The position numbers were made by a program, and so were the translations under genes. A stretch of 64,000 nucleotides of DNA, taken from positions 124,001-188,000 of the forward strand of contig NZ_FOOF01000014.1 in NCBI RefSeq assembly GCF_900113115.1, in the 5' to 3' direction. Every line of letters begins with the position of its first letter. Positions within the stretch are counted from its first letter, which is position 1. Shown here in pieces: positions 8,715 through 16,411 of the stretch. The notes beneath the pieces are model-generated. The model ran no database searches and had not been told where the DNA came from. It worked only from the letters and a program-made list of their open reading frames with translations. The DNA is from Duganella sp. CF458. Its GTDB lineage: Bacteria; Pseudomonadota; Gammaproteobacteria; Burkholderiales; Burkholderiaceae_D.

Positions 8715-9728
8715 TTATTGACCGGCGACTTTCGCACCCGGCTGGTAGATCTGGTCGAACACGCCGCCGTCGGCAAAGTGCGTTTTTTGCGCGGTGCTCC
8801 AGTCGCCGGCGACGTCGGTGATCTTGAACAGCTTCACGTTGGGGAATTGGGCGGCGTACTTCTTCGCTTCCTTCTCGATGCCCGGGCGGTAGTAGTTCTT
8901 GGCAATGATGGCCTGCGCCTGGTCGGTGTACAGGAAGTTCAGGTAAGCCTCGGCCACTTTGCGGGTGCCGCGCTTGTCGACCACTTTGTCGACCACGGCC
9001 ACCGGAGGCTCGGCCAGGATCGAGACGGAAGGCGCCACGATTTCAACCTTGTCCGGGCCCAGTTCCTTGATCGCCAGCAGGGCTTCGTTTTCCCAGGCGA
9101 TCAGCACGTCGCCGATGCCGCGTTCCACGAAGGTCGTGGTGGCGCCACGTGCGCCGGAGTCCAGCACCGGCACGTTCTTGTACAGCTTCTTCAGGAATTC
9201 GCGCGCGGCGGCATCGCTGCCGCCTGGCTGGCGCAGGGCGTAGCCGTACGCGGCCAGATGGTTCCAGCGTGCGCCGCCGGAAGTTTTCGGGTTAGGGGTA
9301 ATCACCGCCACGCCTGGCTTGGCCAGGTCGTTCCAGTCCTTGATGCCTTTCGGATTGCCCTTGCGCACCAGGAACACGATGGTGGAGCTGTACGGCGTGG
9401 CGTTATGCGCCAGGCGCTTTTGCCAATCCTTGTTCACCAGGCCGCGCTCGGCGATCGCGTCGATATCGTAAGCCAGGCCCAGGGTCACCACGTCGGCTTC
9501 CAGGCCGTCGATCACGGCGCGCGCCTGCTTGCCCGAGCCGCCATGCGATTGCTTGATCTTCACATTGTCGCCGGTCTTGGCCTTCCATTCCTTGGCGAAG
9601 GCGGCGTTGACATCCTGGTACAGCTCGCGGGTTGGATCGTAAGAGACGTTGAGCAAGCTCACGTCGGCTGCTTGCGCCACGGCGGCGGTGGCGAGCAAGG
9701 CCGCGGCAATCAGTTTCTTGGACAACAT
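8715..9728 (-). CDS. sbp: Periplasmic sulfate-binding protein
   Basis: Substrate-binding component that delivers sulfate to the CysTWA transporter. 337 residues from the ATG at 9728, preceded by AAGGGGAAG. Residues 1-20 (MLSKKLIAAALLATAAVAQA) are a signal peptide, and mature SLLNVSYDPTRELYQDVN is the classic Sbp/CysP start. Other family marks are SHGGSGKQARAVIDGLEADV and GDVLIAWENEALL. It is separated from the cysTWA operon by about 5 kb but is on the same strand. CysP (thiosulfate-binding) cannot be fully excluded by sequence alone. Confidence 0.93.
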   Translation of the reverse strand: MLSKKLIAAALLATAAVAQAADVSLLNVSYDPTRELYQDVNAAFAKEWKAKTGDNVKIKQSHGGSGKQARAVIDGLEADVVTLGLAYDIDAIAERGLVNKDWQKRLAHNATPYSSTIVFLVRKGNPKGIKDWNDLAKPGVAVITPNPKTSGGARWNHLAAYGYALRQPGGSDAAAREFLKKLYKNVPVLDSGARGATTTFVERGIGDVLIAWENEALLAIKELGPDKVEIVAPSVSILAEPPVAVVDKVVDKRGTRKVAEAYLNFLYTDQAQAIIAKNYYRPGIEKEAKKYAAQFPNVKLFKITDVAGDWSTAQKTHFADGGVFDQIYQPGAKVAGQ

Positions 9729-9781
9729 CTGGCTTCCCCTTAATGTTTGGAGATGCCAGATTAACGTCCTCTTATATAAAT

Positions 9782-9810
9782 ACGAACGAATACTTTCGAC
9801 GTTCGTTATA
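9782..9810 (-). promoter_or_regulatory. Inverted repeat and TATAACG motif upstream of sbp
   Basis: ACGAACG (9782-9788) and CGTTCGT (9800-9806) form a 7-base inverted repeat with an 11-base spacer, 54-78 bases upstream of the sbp start. Read on the minus strand the region begins TATAACG (9804-9810), shared with the cysT leader. A CysB operator is the likely reading, not proven. Confidence 0.4.
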
Positions 9811-9822
9811 CCGGAAAGTAAT

Positions 9823-10206
9823 TTAAAGGAAGCGATTGACCAGCACGACCACCCAGCTTGCGCCCGACAGCAGGCAAGCCAGCAGCACGGCCGCGCTGCC
9901 GAAATCCTTGGCGTTCTTGGACAGCGGGTGGCGCTCCAGGGAGACGCGGTCCACCACGGCTTCAATCGCAGAATTGACCAGCTCGACGATCAGCACGATG
10001 ACCATGCTGCCGATTAACACAAGTTTCTGGAAGGCAGAGACAGGCAGCAACAGCGCGGCAATGGTGCCCACCACGAAAACCGCCAACTCCTGGCGGAAGG
10101 CGTGCTCGGAACGGATGGCGGTCTGCAGGCCTTCAAGGGAGTAGAAAAAGGCTGAAAAAATACGCTTCAGGCCGCTCTTGCTTTTAAATTCACTAGTAGG
10201 TTCCAT
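9823..10206 (-). CDS. dgkA: Diacylglycerol kinase
   Basis: Inner-membrane enzyme that phosphorylates diacylglycerol from membrane-derived oligosaccharide synthesis back to phosphatidate. 127 residues from the ATG at 10206, near the E. coli size. Three hydrophobic segments; the family motif ELVNSAIEAVVDR and the following KDFGSAAVLL are present, carrying the catalytic/metal glutamate and asparagine. A GTG six bases upstream would add two residues. Neither start has a clear ribosome binding site, and a TATAAT lies just upstream (see next entry). Stands alone between sbp and the divergent IclR gene. Confidence 0.95.
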   Translation of the reverse strand: MEPTSEFKSKSGLKRIFSAFFYSLEGLQTAIRSEHAFRQELAVFVVGTIAALLLPVSAFQKLVLIGSMVIVLIVELVNSAIEAVVDRVSLERHPLSKNAKDFGSAAVLLACLLSGASWVVVLVNRFL

Positions 10207-10214
10207 GGACACGG

Positions 10215-10220
10215 ATTATA
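10215..10220 (-). promoter_or_regulatory. -10 box close to the dgkA start (possible leaderless mRNA)
   Basis: Minus strand TATAAT ends only 8 bases before the dgkA ATG (10206), where no Shine-Dalgarno is visible. Transcription from it would start at or next to the ATG. No convincing -35 is seen, so moderate to low confidence. Confidence 0.35.
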
Positions 10221-10293
10221 GCGACAGAATTCCCATTTTTTTCACATCATGGTATAAATAAGTCTGCCTATACTGCACTGCACCAACCACATC

Positions 10294-11076
10294 ATGAAAA
10301 GCGAAACCCTGCCCCCGCAGGAGCCGAAAACGACGATCCAGGTTATCGACCGCATGACGGCCCTGCTTGACGCCCTGGCGAAATATCCGGATCCGGTCAG
10401 CCTGAAGGAGCTTTCGAAAGTTTCAGGCCTGCATCCTTCCACCGCCCACCGCATCCTGAACGACCTGGTGGTGACCCGCTTTGTCGACCGCGTCGAGCCT
10501 GGCACTTACCGGCTCGGCATGCGCCTGCTGGAACTGGGAAACGTGGTGAAGAGCCGCCTGTCCGTACGCGAAGCAGCGCTCGATTCGATGCGCGCCTTGC
10601 ACAAGAAGACGCAGCAGACCATCAACCTGTCGGTGCGCCAAGGCGATGAGATCGTCTACATTGATCGTGCCTACTCCGAGCGTTCGGGCATGCAGGTGGT
10701 GCGTGCCATCGGCGCCCGCGGCCCGCTGCACCTGACGTCGACCGGCAAGCTGTTCCTGTCCGTCGACGAACCGAAGGCGATCCGCGCCTATGCCACCCGT
10801 ACCGGGCTGGCCGGCCACAACAAGAATTCGATTACCGACCTGGCGCGCCTGGAGCGCGAGCTGAGCTTGGTGCGCGCGCGCGGTTATGCGCGTGACAACG
10901 AGGAACTGGAACTTGGTGTGCGCTGCATGGCGGCCGGCATTCGTGACGATTCCGGCAAACTGGTGGCAGGCTTGTCGATTTCCGCGCCGGCGGACCGGCT
11001 GCAGGATGATTGGCTGGAAGACCTGGTCAATACTGCCAACCAGATCTCCGCCACCCTGGGTTACATCCCCGAGTAA
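10294..11076 (+). CDS. IclR-family transcriptional regulator
   Basis: 260-residue IclR regulator. Winged helix-turn-helix at about residues 18-80 (SLKELSKVSGLHPSTAHRIL, then DRVEPGTYRLG), effector-binding GAF-like domain from about 90 to 255 with the family signature around ELGVRCMAAGIRDDSG. Family members usually repress or activate carbon catabolism operons, often nearby, but here no catabolic operon is adjacent: dgkA is divergent and pbpG convergent (stop codons overlap by 16 bases). Target unknown. A short leader (TATACT at 10267-10272) precedes the ATG. Confidence 0.9.
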   Translation: MKSETLPPQEPKTTIQVIDRMTALLDALAKYPDPVSLKELSKVSGLHPSTAHRILNDLVVTRFVDRVEPGTYRLGMRLLELGNVVKSRLSVREAALDSMRALHKKTQQTINLSVRQGDEIVYIDRAYSERSGMQVVRAIGARGPLHLTSTGKLFLSVDEPKAIRAYATRTGLAGHNKNSITDLARLERELSLVRARGYARDNEELELGVRCMAAGIRDDSGKLVAGLSISAPADRLQDDWLEDLVNTANQISATLGYIPE

Positions 11077-12107
11077 GACTGGGCGCTGGTGCTGGCGCCG
11101 CTGACGTTGTCGCCGAAGGTTGGCTTGAGCGCAGCCAACCACTTCTTCATGCGGGTCGCGTCGGCCACGCGTGCCGCGGTGCCCTTGGCATCGAGCAGCA
11201 CCATGATGACGGCGCGGCCTTCCACCATGGCCTGCATGATCATGCAACGGCCGGCTTCGTTGATGAAGCCGGTTTTCTGCAGGCCGATTTCCCAGCCGGA
11301 GTTCGGCGCCACCAGGCGGTTGGTCGTGCCAAAGGTGACGGAGCGGCCGCTGTTTTCCACCACGGCTTTCGGGTCGGTGGAGAATTCGCGCAGGATCGGG
11401 TGCTCATAAGCAGCCTGCACCAGCTTGGCCAGGTCGCGTGCGCTGGCCACATTCATCTTGGACAGGCCGCTGGAATCGACATAGTTGGTGTCGTTCATGC
11501 CCAGCGACTGGGCCTTTTCGTTCATCGCCTGCACGAAGGCCGGCAAGCCGCCCGGGTAGTTGCGGCCAAGCGCCGATGCGGCACGGTTTTCCGAGCTCAT
11601 GAGGGCGATGTGCAGCATATTGCGGCGGCTCAGGCGGTCGCCTACTTTCAGGCGCGAAGAACTGAATTTCTCGCGGTCGACGTCTTCGTCGGTCACGGTC
11701 AGCACTTCATCCAGGTCCTGGTTGGCTTCCACCACCACCAGGCCGGTCATCATCTTGGTGATCGAGGCGATCGGCAAAGCCACGCCGGCGTTCTTTTCGA
11801 ACAGGACTTCGGAGTTGGCCTGGTCCAGCACCAGGGCCACATTGGATTTCAGGTCCAGCGGATCGCGCACCAGGTTCAGGCCCGCCAGGTCGCCCATGGT
11901 CGGACGATTGAAGTCCGCCACCTTGGTCACGCGCTGGTAAACGATCTTGTGACGGCCACGCACACTGATCGTGCGCTTGACCATCTGGGATTTCGCAGCC
12001 GGGGCGGCATAGCGGGTACCAGCTTTCTTGACGGCCGCTTGTGCAGATCCCATTGAAGCCGATGCGCAAAGCAAGGACACAAGCACGCTGATAGCAAGTT
12101 TGTTCAT
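11061..12107 (-). CDS. pbpG: D-alanyl-D-alanine endopeptidase (PBP7/8 type)
   Basis: Low-molecular-weight penicillin-binding protein (peptidase S11) that cleaves cross-bridges in peptidoglycan in the periplasm. 348 residues with signal peptide (residues 1-25, ending SAQA-A). Catalytic motifs: Ser115-x-x-Lys118 (ASITK), Ser172-Glu-Asn174, and Lys278-Thr-Gly280 (LQKTGF). A basic, unconserved stretch (residues 26-70) precedes the enzyme domain. No C-terminal amphipathic anchor of the DacA type is visible, which favours PbpG. Converges on the IclR gene with a 16-base overlap. Confidence 0.92.
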   Translation of the reverse strand: MNKLAISVLVSLLCASASMGSAQAAVKKAGTRYAAPAAKSQMVKRTISVRGRHKIVYQRVTKVADFNRPTMGDLAGLNLVRDPLDLKSNVALVLDQANSEVLFEKNAGVALPIASITKMMTGLVVVEANQDLDEVLTVTDEDVDREKFSSSRLKVGDRLSRRNMLHIALMSSENRAASALGRNYPGGLPAFVQAMNEKAQSLGMNDTNYVDSSGLSKMNVASARDLAKLVQAAYEHPILREFSTDPKAVVENSGRSVTFGTTNRLVAPNSGWEIGLQKTGFINEAGRCMIMQAMVEGRAVIMVLLDAKGTAARVADATRMKKWLAALKPTFGDNVSGASTSAQSYSGM

Positions 12108-12260
12108 TCGTCATTCCCCGGTGTGAAACAGCAGAATCGCTAGTTGCAGTGTAGCAAAACCAGATTCCTGCGCAAGCTAAATCAAACTTTTCTTCACCAA
12201 TGTTTGCAGCCCCACAATACACATTTTCCAGAGTGACGCGCGACTGCAACGGAAGCTTGT

Positions 12261-12956
12261 TCACTCCATAAATTTAACAAATTTGGCAATCGGCTCGCGC
12301 TCCGTTACCAGCGTGTTTTCAATTTTGCCACTATCCGCGAAACCAAGCGACATCCCGCATACAACAGTTTCGCTGGCAGGCAGGCCCAGCACCTCGCTGA
12401 TAATGCGGTGGTACTGGGTGAACGCCGCCTGCGGGCAGGTATCGAGGCCACGGCCGCGTGCCGCCACCATGATATTTTGCAAAAACATTCCGTAGTCGAG
12501 CCAGGAGCCCTGCTCCATGATGCGGTCGATGGTGAAGATCAGGCCAACCGGCGCATCGAAGAATTCAAAGTTGCGGCCATGCTGGGCGGCCATGCCGGCC
12601 TTGTTCTCCCGCGTCAGGCCAAGCAGCGCGTACAAATCCCAGCCCACTTTGCGGCGGCGGTCAATATAGGGCGACACCCATTCGCGCGGGTAGTAAGCGT
12701 ATTCCTCGCTGTGCAACTTGTTCAATTCCGGGTCTGCATAGGCAGCCAGGATCTTGGCGGACAAGACTTCTTTCATGGCACCAGTCAGCACGTAGACATT
12801 CCAGGGCTGCGTGTTGGTGCCGGAAGGCGCGCGCGACGCCACTTCCAGAATCGCTGCGATATCTTCACGCGGTACCGGTGTGGGCAGGAAGGCGCGAATC
12901 GAGCGGCGCGAAGTGATGGCCGCGTCGACGGCCTGCTGGGCTGGGGAACTGATCAT
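12261..12956 (-). CDS. Nitroreductase-family FMN oxidoreductase
   Basis: 231-residue FMN-dependent NAD(P)H oxidoreductase of the nitroreductase fold. The FMN phosphate/ribityl motif RRSIRAFLPTPVP is at about residues 17-29 and APSGTNTQPWNVYV at about 43-56; GMSLGFAD near the end is typical. Natural substrate not inferable; nitroaromatic or quinone reduction is known for relatives. It starts 10 bases after the EamA permease stop on the same strand, so the two are probably one operon. Confidence 0.88.
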   Translation of the reverse strand: MISSPAQQAVDAAITSRRSIRAFLPTPVPREDIAAILEVASRAPSGTNTQPWNVYVLTGAMKEVLSAKILAAYADPELNKLHSEEYAYYPREWVSPYIDRRRKVGWDLYALLGLTRENKAGMAAQHGRNFEFFDAPVGLIFTIDRIMEQGSWLDYGMFLQNIMVAARGRGLDTCPQAAFTQYHRIISEVLGLPASETVVCGMSLGFADSGKIENTLVTEREPIAKFVKFME

Positions 12957-12965
12957 GATTGTCGC

Positions 12966-13826
12966 CTATTTGGGTTGCTTAACCACAAATATTACTCCAA
13001 TCACCGCCAGCGCCATACCGGCAATGCCCATCCAGTTCAGGACTTCGCCGAACATGGCCCAGGCCATGATTGCCGTGGTCGGCGGCGTCAAATAAAGAAG
13101 GCTTGTGACCTGCGTCGCATCGCTGCGACGAATCAGAGCGAACAGAAGGAAGATCGCACCGATGGACAGTGCGAGCACCGACCAAGCCCAGGCGCCAAGG
13201 AATTGCGGCGTCCACTGGATCGAACCCATGTCTTCCCACAGCCAGGCAAACGGCAACACCGCCGCCAATGAGGCGCCGAACTGGATCACGGTGCCGGTAC
13301 GCAAGTCGAACTGCGGACAGAAATGCTTCTGGTACAAGGTGCCGGCCGTAATGGATATCAGCGCGAAGAGCGCCAGCGCGATCGCCTGCCAAGCAAGGCC
13401 AATCAGCGTGATCTTCGCATAAACAACCAGTGCCACACCACCCAAGCCAAAGGCCAGGCCAAGCCATTGGCGCGGACGTACCCGTTCCCCAATCAAGGGC
13501 GCAGCGAAGGCGGTCAGGATAGGCTGCATGCCGACGATCAAGGCCGACAAGCCGGCCGGCATGCCCAATTTGATGGCGCACCAGACGCCACTAAGATAGC
13601 CTGCCTGCAACAGCAAGCCGGCAAGAGCTACATGCGCCACCTTCCCTTTCGGCCATGGAGCACGCAATAGCCATACGAGCGGCGCCAGGATCGCCAGCAC
13701 GCCCAGGAAACGCAACAGCAGGAAGGTCAGCGGAGGCGCATAGGGCAAGCCATAGCGCGCCACAATAAAGCCGGTACTCCAAAGGAAGACGAAGAATAGC
13801 GGGACAGGCGAAAAGAGGGAGCGCAT
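12966..13826 (-). CDS. EamA/DMT-family permease
   Basis: Ten-helix drug/metabolite transporter of 286 residues made of two EamA repeats (about 8-135 and 145-280). N-terminal SPVPLFFVFLWSTGFIVARY and the SALIVGMQPILTAF segment match the family. Substrates of such proteins range from amino acids to toxic metabolites and cannot be read here. Upstream gene of a probable two-gene unit with the nitroreductase. Confidence 0.88.
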   Translation of the reverse strand: MRSLFSPVPLFFVFLWSTGFIVARYGLPYAPPLTFLLLRFLGVLAILAPLVWLLRAPWPKGKVAHVALAGLLLQAGYLSGVWCAIKLGMPAGLSALIVGMQPILTAFAAPLIGERVRPRQWLGLAFGLGGVALVVYAKITLIGLAWQAIALALFALISITAGTLYQKHFCPQFDLRTGTVIQFGASLAAVLPFAWLWEDMGSIQWTPQFLGAWAWSVLALSIGAIFLLFALIRRSDATQVTSLLYLTPPTTAIMAWAMFGEVLNWMGIAGMALAVIGVIFVVKQPK

Positions 13827-13921
13827 TCAACGATTCTAGCACCGCGCGGCAACACCCTGCTCGGCAGCAATACCTATGATTTTTCTAGCCAGAAACCCTT
13901 TACCAACAATAAGTTAGTTAC

Positions 13922-13938
13922 TTTGTGCAATGCACAAA
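13922..13938. promoter_or_regulatory. 17-base palindrome, probable PhaR-type operator of the phasin gene
   Basis: TTTGTGCA-A-TGCACAAA is a perfect palindrome of two 8-base half-sites. It lies 7 bases upstream of the phasin -35. A related, degenerate copy ending TTGCACAA lies at 13977-13993, at the expected transcription start. PhaR repressors of polyhydroxyalkanoate-producing bacteria bind TGC-rich sites at phasin promoters; assignment here is by analogy. Confidence 0.6.
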
Positions 13939-13944
13939 AACTGC

Positions 13945-13972
13945 TTGACTTTGATTCCTGAAACCGGATAAT
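13945..13972 (+). promoter_or_regulatory. Sigma-70-like promoter of the phasin gene
   Basis: TTGACT (13945-13950), 16-base spacer, GATAAT (13967-13972). Flanked by the two TGC-rich repeats, one upstream of -35 and one over the start site, as expected for a repressed promoter. The phasin ATG follows at 14058. Confidence 0.6.
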
Positions 13973-14057
13973 TGCCTTTGTTGCGTTGCACAATGCGTTG
14001 TTTCCCGTTGTAGAAACATCAAGTTTCAACGACTAATTCACTTATTTGGAGAGTCCA

Positions 14058-14615
14058 ATGTTTGCGATTCCTGAGCAGTTTTCCAATGCCACCAAGGCAA
14101 ACTTCGAAAGCCAATTCGCACTGTTTTCTTCGCTGACCAACAAAGCCTTCGAAGGCGTTGAGAAGTTCGTAGACCTGAACATCACCGCTGCCAAGGCATC
14201 GCTGGAAGAATCGTCGGCCGCAACCCGTCAGCTGCTGTCGGCCAAGGACCCGCAAGAGTTCTTCACCCTGTCCGCCGCCCAGGCCCAGCCAGTGGCTGAA
14301 AAAGCCATCGCTTACAGCCGTCACCTGGCTTCGATCGCTACCGGCACCGGCGCTGAATTCAGCAAGGCCGCCGAGTCGCAGATCGCCGAGACCAACCGCA
14401 AGGTGATCTCCCTGGTTGACGAAGTGAGCAAGAATGCCCCAGCCGGCAGCGAAAGCGCCGTGGCCCTGTTCAAGTCCGCCCTGAACAACGCCAACGCCGG
14501 TTACGAGCAGTTCAGCAAAAGCGCCAAGGCCGCTGCCGAAACCTTTGAAGCGAATGTGAATGCCGCTGTGAACCAGTTCACCACGGTCGCCACCACCGCC
14601 GCCAAGAAACAGTAA
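14058..14615 (+). CDS. phaP: Phasin family protein (PHA granule-associated)
   Basis: 185-residue amphipathic helical protein coating polyhydroxyalkanoate granules and controlling their number and size. ATG at 14058 with GGAGAG five bases upstream. The sequence starts MFAIPEQFSNATKANFESQ, the usual betaproteobacterial phasin opening, and is almost wholly alpha-helical, alanine-rich, with one phenylalanine-rich face (FEGVEKFVDLNITAAKASLE). No signal peptide. Codon use looks highly biased to C/G-ending codons, consistent with high expression. Monocistronic, with its own promoter/operator and terminator. Confidence 0.93.
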   Translation: MFAIPEQFSNATKANFESQFALFSSLTNKAFEGVEKFVDLNITAAKASLEESSAATRQLLSAKDPQEFFTLSAAQAQPVAEKAIAYSRHLASIATGTGAEFSKAAESQIAETNRKVISLVDEVSKNAPAGSESAVALFKSALNNANAGYEQFSKSAKAAAETFEANVNAAVNQFTTVATTAAKKQ

Positions 14616-14711
14616 TCAATACCCGGCCGGCCCTTCTGGCCGGCCATGCAGCAACGCTGTACGCAGGTCTCCTCGGCATCCGTGGTTTCCTCTCAGCGGG
14701 TGTCCTTCCCG

Positions 14712-14739
14712 AGCCCCGGCATTGTCCGGGGCTTTTTTT
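14712..14739 (+). terminator. Terminator of the phasin gene
   Basis: AGCCCCGG-N6-CCGGGGCT (14712-14733) followed by a run of T. A second GC-only hairpin without T-run (GGCCGGCC arms at 14625-14632 and 14638-14645) lies just after the stop codon. Confidence 0.9.
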
Positions 14740-14784
14740 CATCAGCAAGTTTACATTTCATCTAAAACGAGATAATCTGTCTTG

Positions 14785-15417
14785 ATGACGAAACGAACTT
14801 CCGAGCAGCAGCACCTGCTGGACCAGATGAAGCACGTGGCCGAAGGGCTTGGCCGCACCTTGGCGCCCTTTACCGAAGTCGTGCTGCATGACCTGCTGGA
14901 TCCGGGACATGCCGTGCTGGCGATCCATAACAACCTCTCCGGCCGCGCGGTCGGCGAAGCGGCAACGGAACTGGGGTTGGCTCGGATTGCGGATCCGGCC
15001 TTCCCGCAAGTGCTGGCCAATTACCCGAACACCCTTCCCGACGGCCGGCCGGCGAAAAGCACCTCGATCGGCATCAAGGACAGCGCAGGCCAATACATCG
15101 CCGCGCTCTGCATGAACGTTGACCTGAACCTGTTCCGCAGCCTGCAAGCGATGCTGGGCCAGTTCGGCAATGTCGATCCGGCCGCCGCAGTGATCGAGTC
15201 GCTCGCCCCGGCGGCAGGCGCCGACGCCATCCGCGCCCATATCGAACAATTCGCCGCACGCCTCTCCAGCACGCCACGCGCGCTCAAGGCGGATGACCGC
15301 CGCGCCCTGCTGCGCGAACTGGGCGACGCTGGTTTGCTGGAGATGCGACGCGCGATGGAAATCATCGCGGCCCACCTGGGCGTATCCCGCGCCACGGTCT
15401 ACAACTATGCGAAATAA
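14785..15417 (+). CDS. YheO/DauR-type PAS-HTH transcriptional regulator
   Basis: 210 residues. N-terminal YheO-like PAS domain (about 10-120: LAPFTEVVLHDLLDPGHAVL, TSIGIKDSAGQYIAALCMN) and C-terminal helix-turn-helix (about 180-210: EIIAAHLGVSRATVYNYAK). Relatives include DauR, which represses D-arginine catabolism. It heads an operon: its stop overlaps the next gene by 11 bases. A GATAAT at 14770-14775 lies only nine bases before the ATG and no Shine-Dalgarno is visible, so the transcript may be leaderless. It likely senses a substrate of the two enzymes downstream. Confidence 0.88.
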   Translation: MTKRTSEQQHLLDQMKHVAEGLGRTLAPFTEVVLHDLLDPGHAVLAIHNNLSGRAVGEAATELGLARIADPAFPQVLANYPNTLPDGRPAKSTSIGIKDSAGQYIAALCMNVDLNLFRSLQAMLGQFGNVDPAAAVIESLAPAAGADAIRAHIEQFAARLSSTPRALKADDRRALLRELGDAGLLEMRRAMEIIAAHLGVSRATVYNYAK

Positions 15418-16399
15418 CGATGCCCGCCTGCTGATACTGGATCGCGAGGCCGTCGCCACGCTGCTGCAGCCGGAGGACGTGCGCGCCGCCGTGCGCGAAG
15501 CCTTTGCCCTGCACGCCGCACGGGCTGCACGTGTCTTCCCGCTGGTACGCGAAGAGCTTCCCGGCAGCGCGGTCTTCGGCATCAAGTCGGGCGATGTACC
15601 GTCGCAGGAACTGCTTGGTTTCAAGGCCGCGGGTTTCTGGCCAGCCAATCGCGAAGCCGGCGGCGATGCGCACCAGGCCACCATCATGCTGATCGATCCG
15701 CGCACCGGCCGCCCGCTGTGCATCGCCGACGGCAACGCGGTCACCACGGCGCGCACCGCAGCTGCAGGCGCGCTCGGTCTTCAACTATTGGCACGCGCCG
15801 ATAGCGAACAATTGTGCGTGTTCGGCACCGGCGTGCAGGCACGCGGCCACGTGGACTATGCGCTGCACGCCATGCCCTCCCTCAAGCGAATTCGCTATGT
15901 GACTTCGGACGGCCGCCAGGCGCCTGCATTCGAAACATTGTTCTGCGGACGCTGCGACATAGCGCTGGCGGGCGGCGCGCGCACGATAGCCGCTGATGCG
16001 GCAGTCGCGGCATCCGATGTGGTCATCACTGCGACCCCGGGCCACCACATGCTGTTCAGCGCCGGTGCAGTGCGCGCGGGAACCCACATCAATGCCGTAG
16101 GCACGGATACGCAAGGCAAGCGCGAGCTGCCGGCCGGCCTGCTGGAACGCGCCCGCCTATGGACCGACGACCTGCCGCAGGCACGGCAGATTGGCGAACT
16201 GCAGTGGGCCAAGGAACTACCCGCCGCAGAGCTTGACGAGCTGCTTGCCGCGCCCCCGGCTGCAGTGCCACGCGCGGCCGGCGACATCACGATTTTTGAT
16301 ATGACGGGCATTGCCCTGCAGGACCTCACCACGGTGCGTATGCTGTACCAACGCGCCCTCGCCAACAACACCGGCCAGAACATCCCCTGGCCCTGGTAA
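15407..16399 (+). CDS. Ornithine cyclodeaminase/mu-crystallin family reductase
   Basis: 330-residue NAD(P)-dependent enzyme of the OCD/mu-crystallin family. The dinucleotide fold is marked by LCVFGTGVQARGHVDYALH (about 135-153) and by AVGTDTQGKRELP near residue 232. Family members act as ornithine cyclodeaminase, ketimine (delta-1-pyrroline-2-carboxylate) reductase, alanine dehydrogenase or iminosuccinate reductase (BhcD). Its neighbour is a threonine dehydratase-like lyase, the partner seen with iminosuccinate reductase in the beta-hydroxyaspartate cycle, so reduction of an imino acid made by that lyase is an attractive reading. Start at 15407 overlaps the regulator by 11 bases; no later in-frame start fits the family better. 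Confidence 0.82.
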   Translation: MRNNDARLLILDREAVATLLQPEDVRAAVREAFALHAARAARVFPLVREELPGSAVFGIKSGDVPSQELLGFKAAGFWPANREAGGDAHQATIMLIDPRTGRPLCIADGNAVTTARTAAAGALGLQLLARADSEQLCVFGTGVQARGHVDYALHAMPSLKRIRYVTSDGRQAPAFETLFCGRCDIALAGGARTIAADAAVAASDVVITATPGHHMLFSAGAVRAGTHINAVGTDTQGKRELPAGLLERARLWTDDLPQARQIGELQWAKELPAAELDELLAAPPAAVPRAAGDITIFDMTGIALQDLTTVRMLYQRALANNTGQNIPWPW

Positions 16400-16411
16400 G
16401 GAAGGAGAACC

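Noticed and set aside
10215..10243. A full promoter for dgkA with a canonical -35
   Set aside because: The TATAAT is clear but no TTGACA-like hexamer lies 15-19 bases upstream, so only the -10 is reported.
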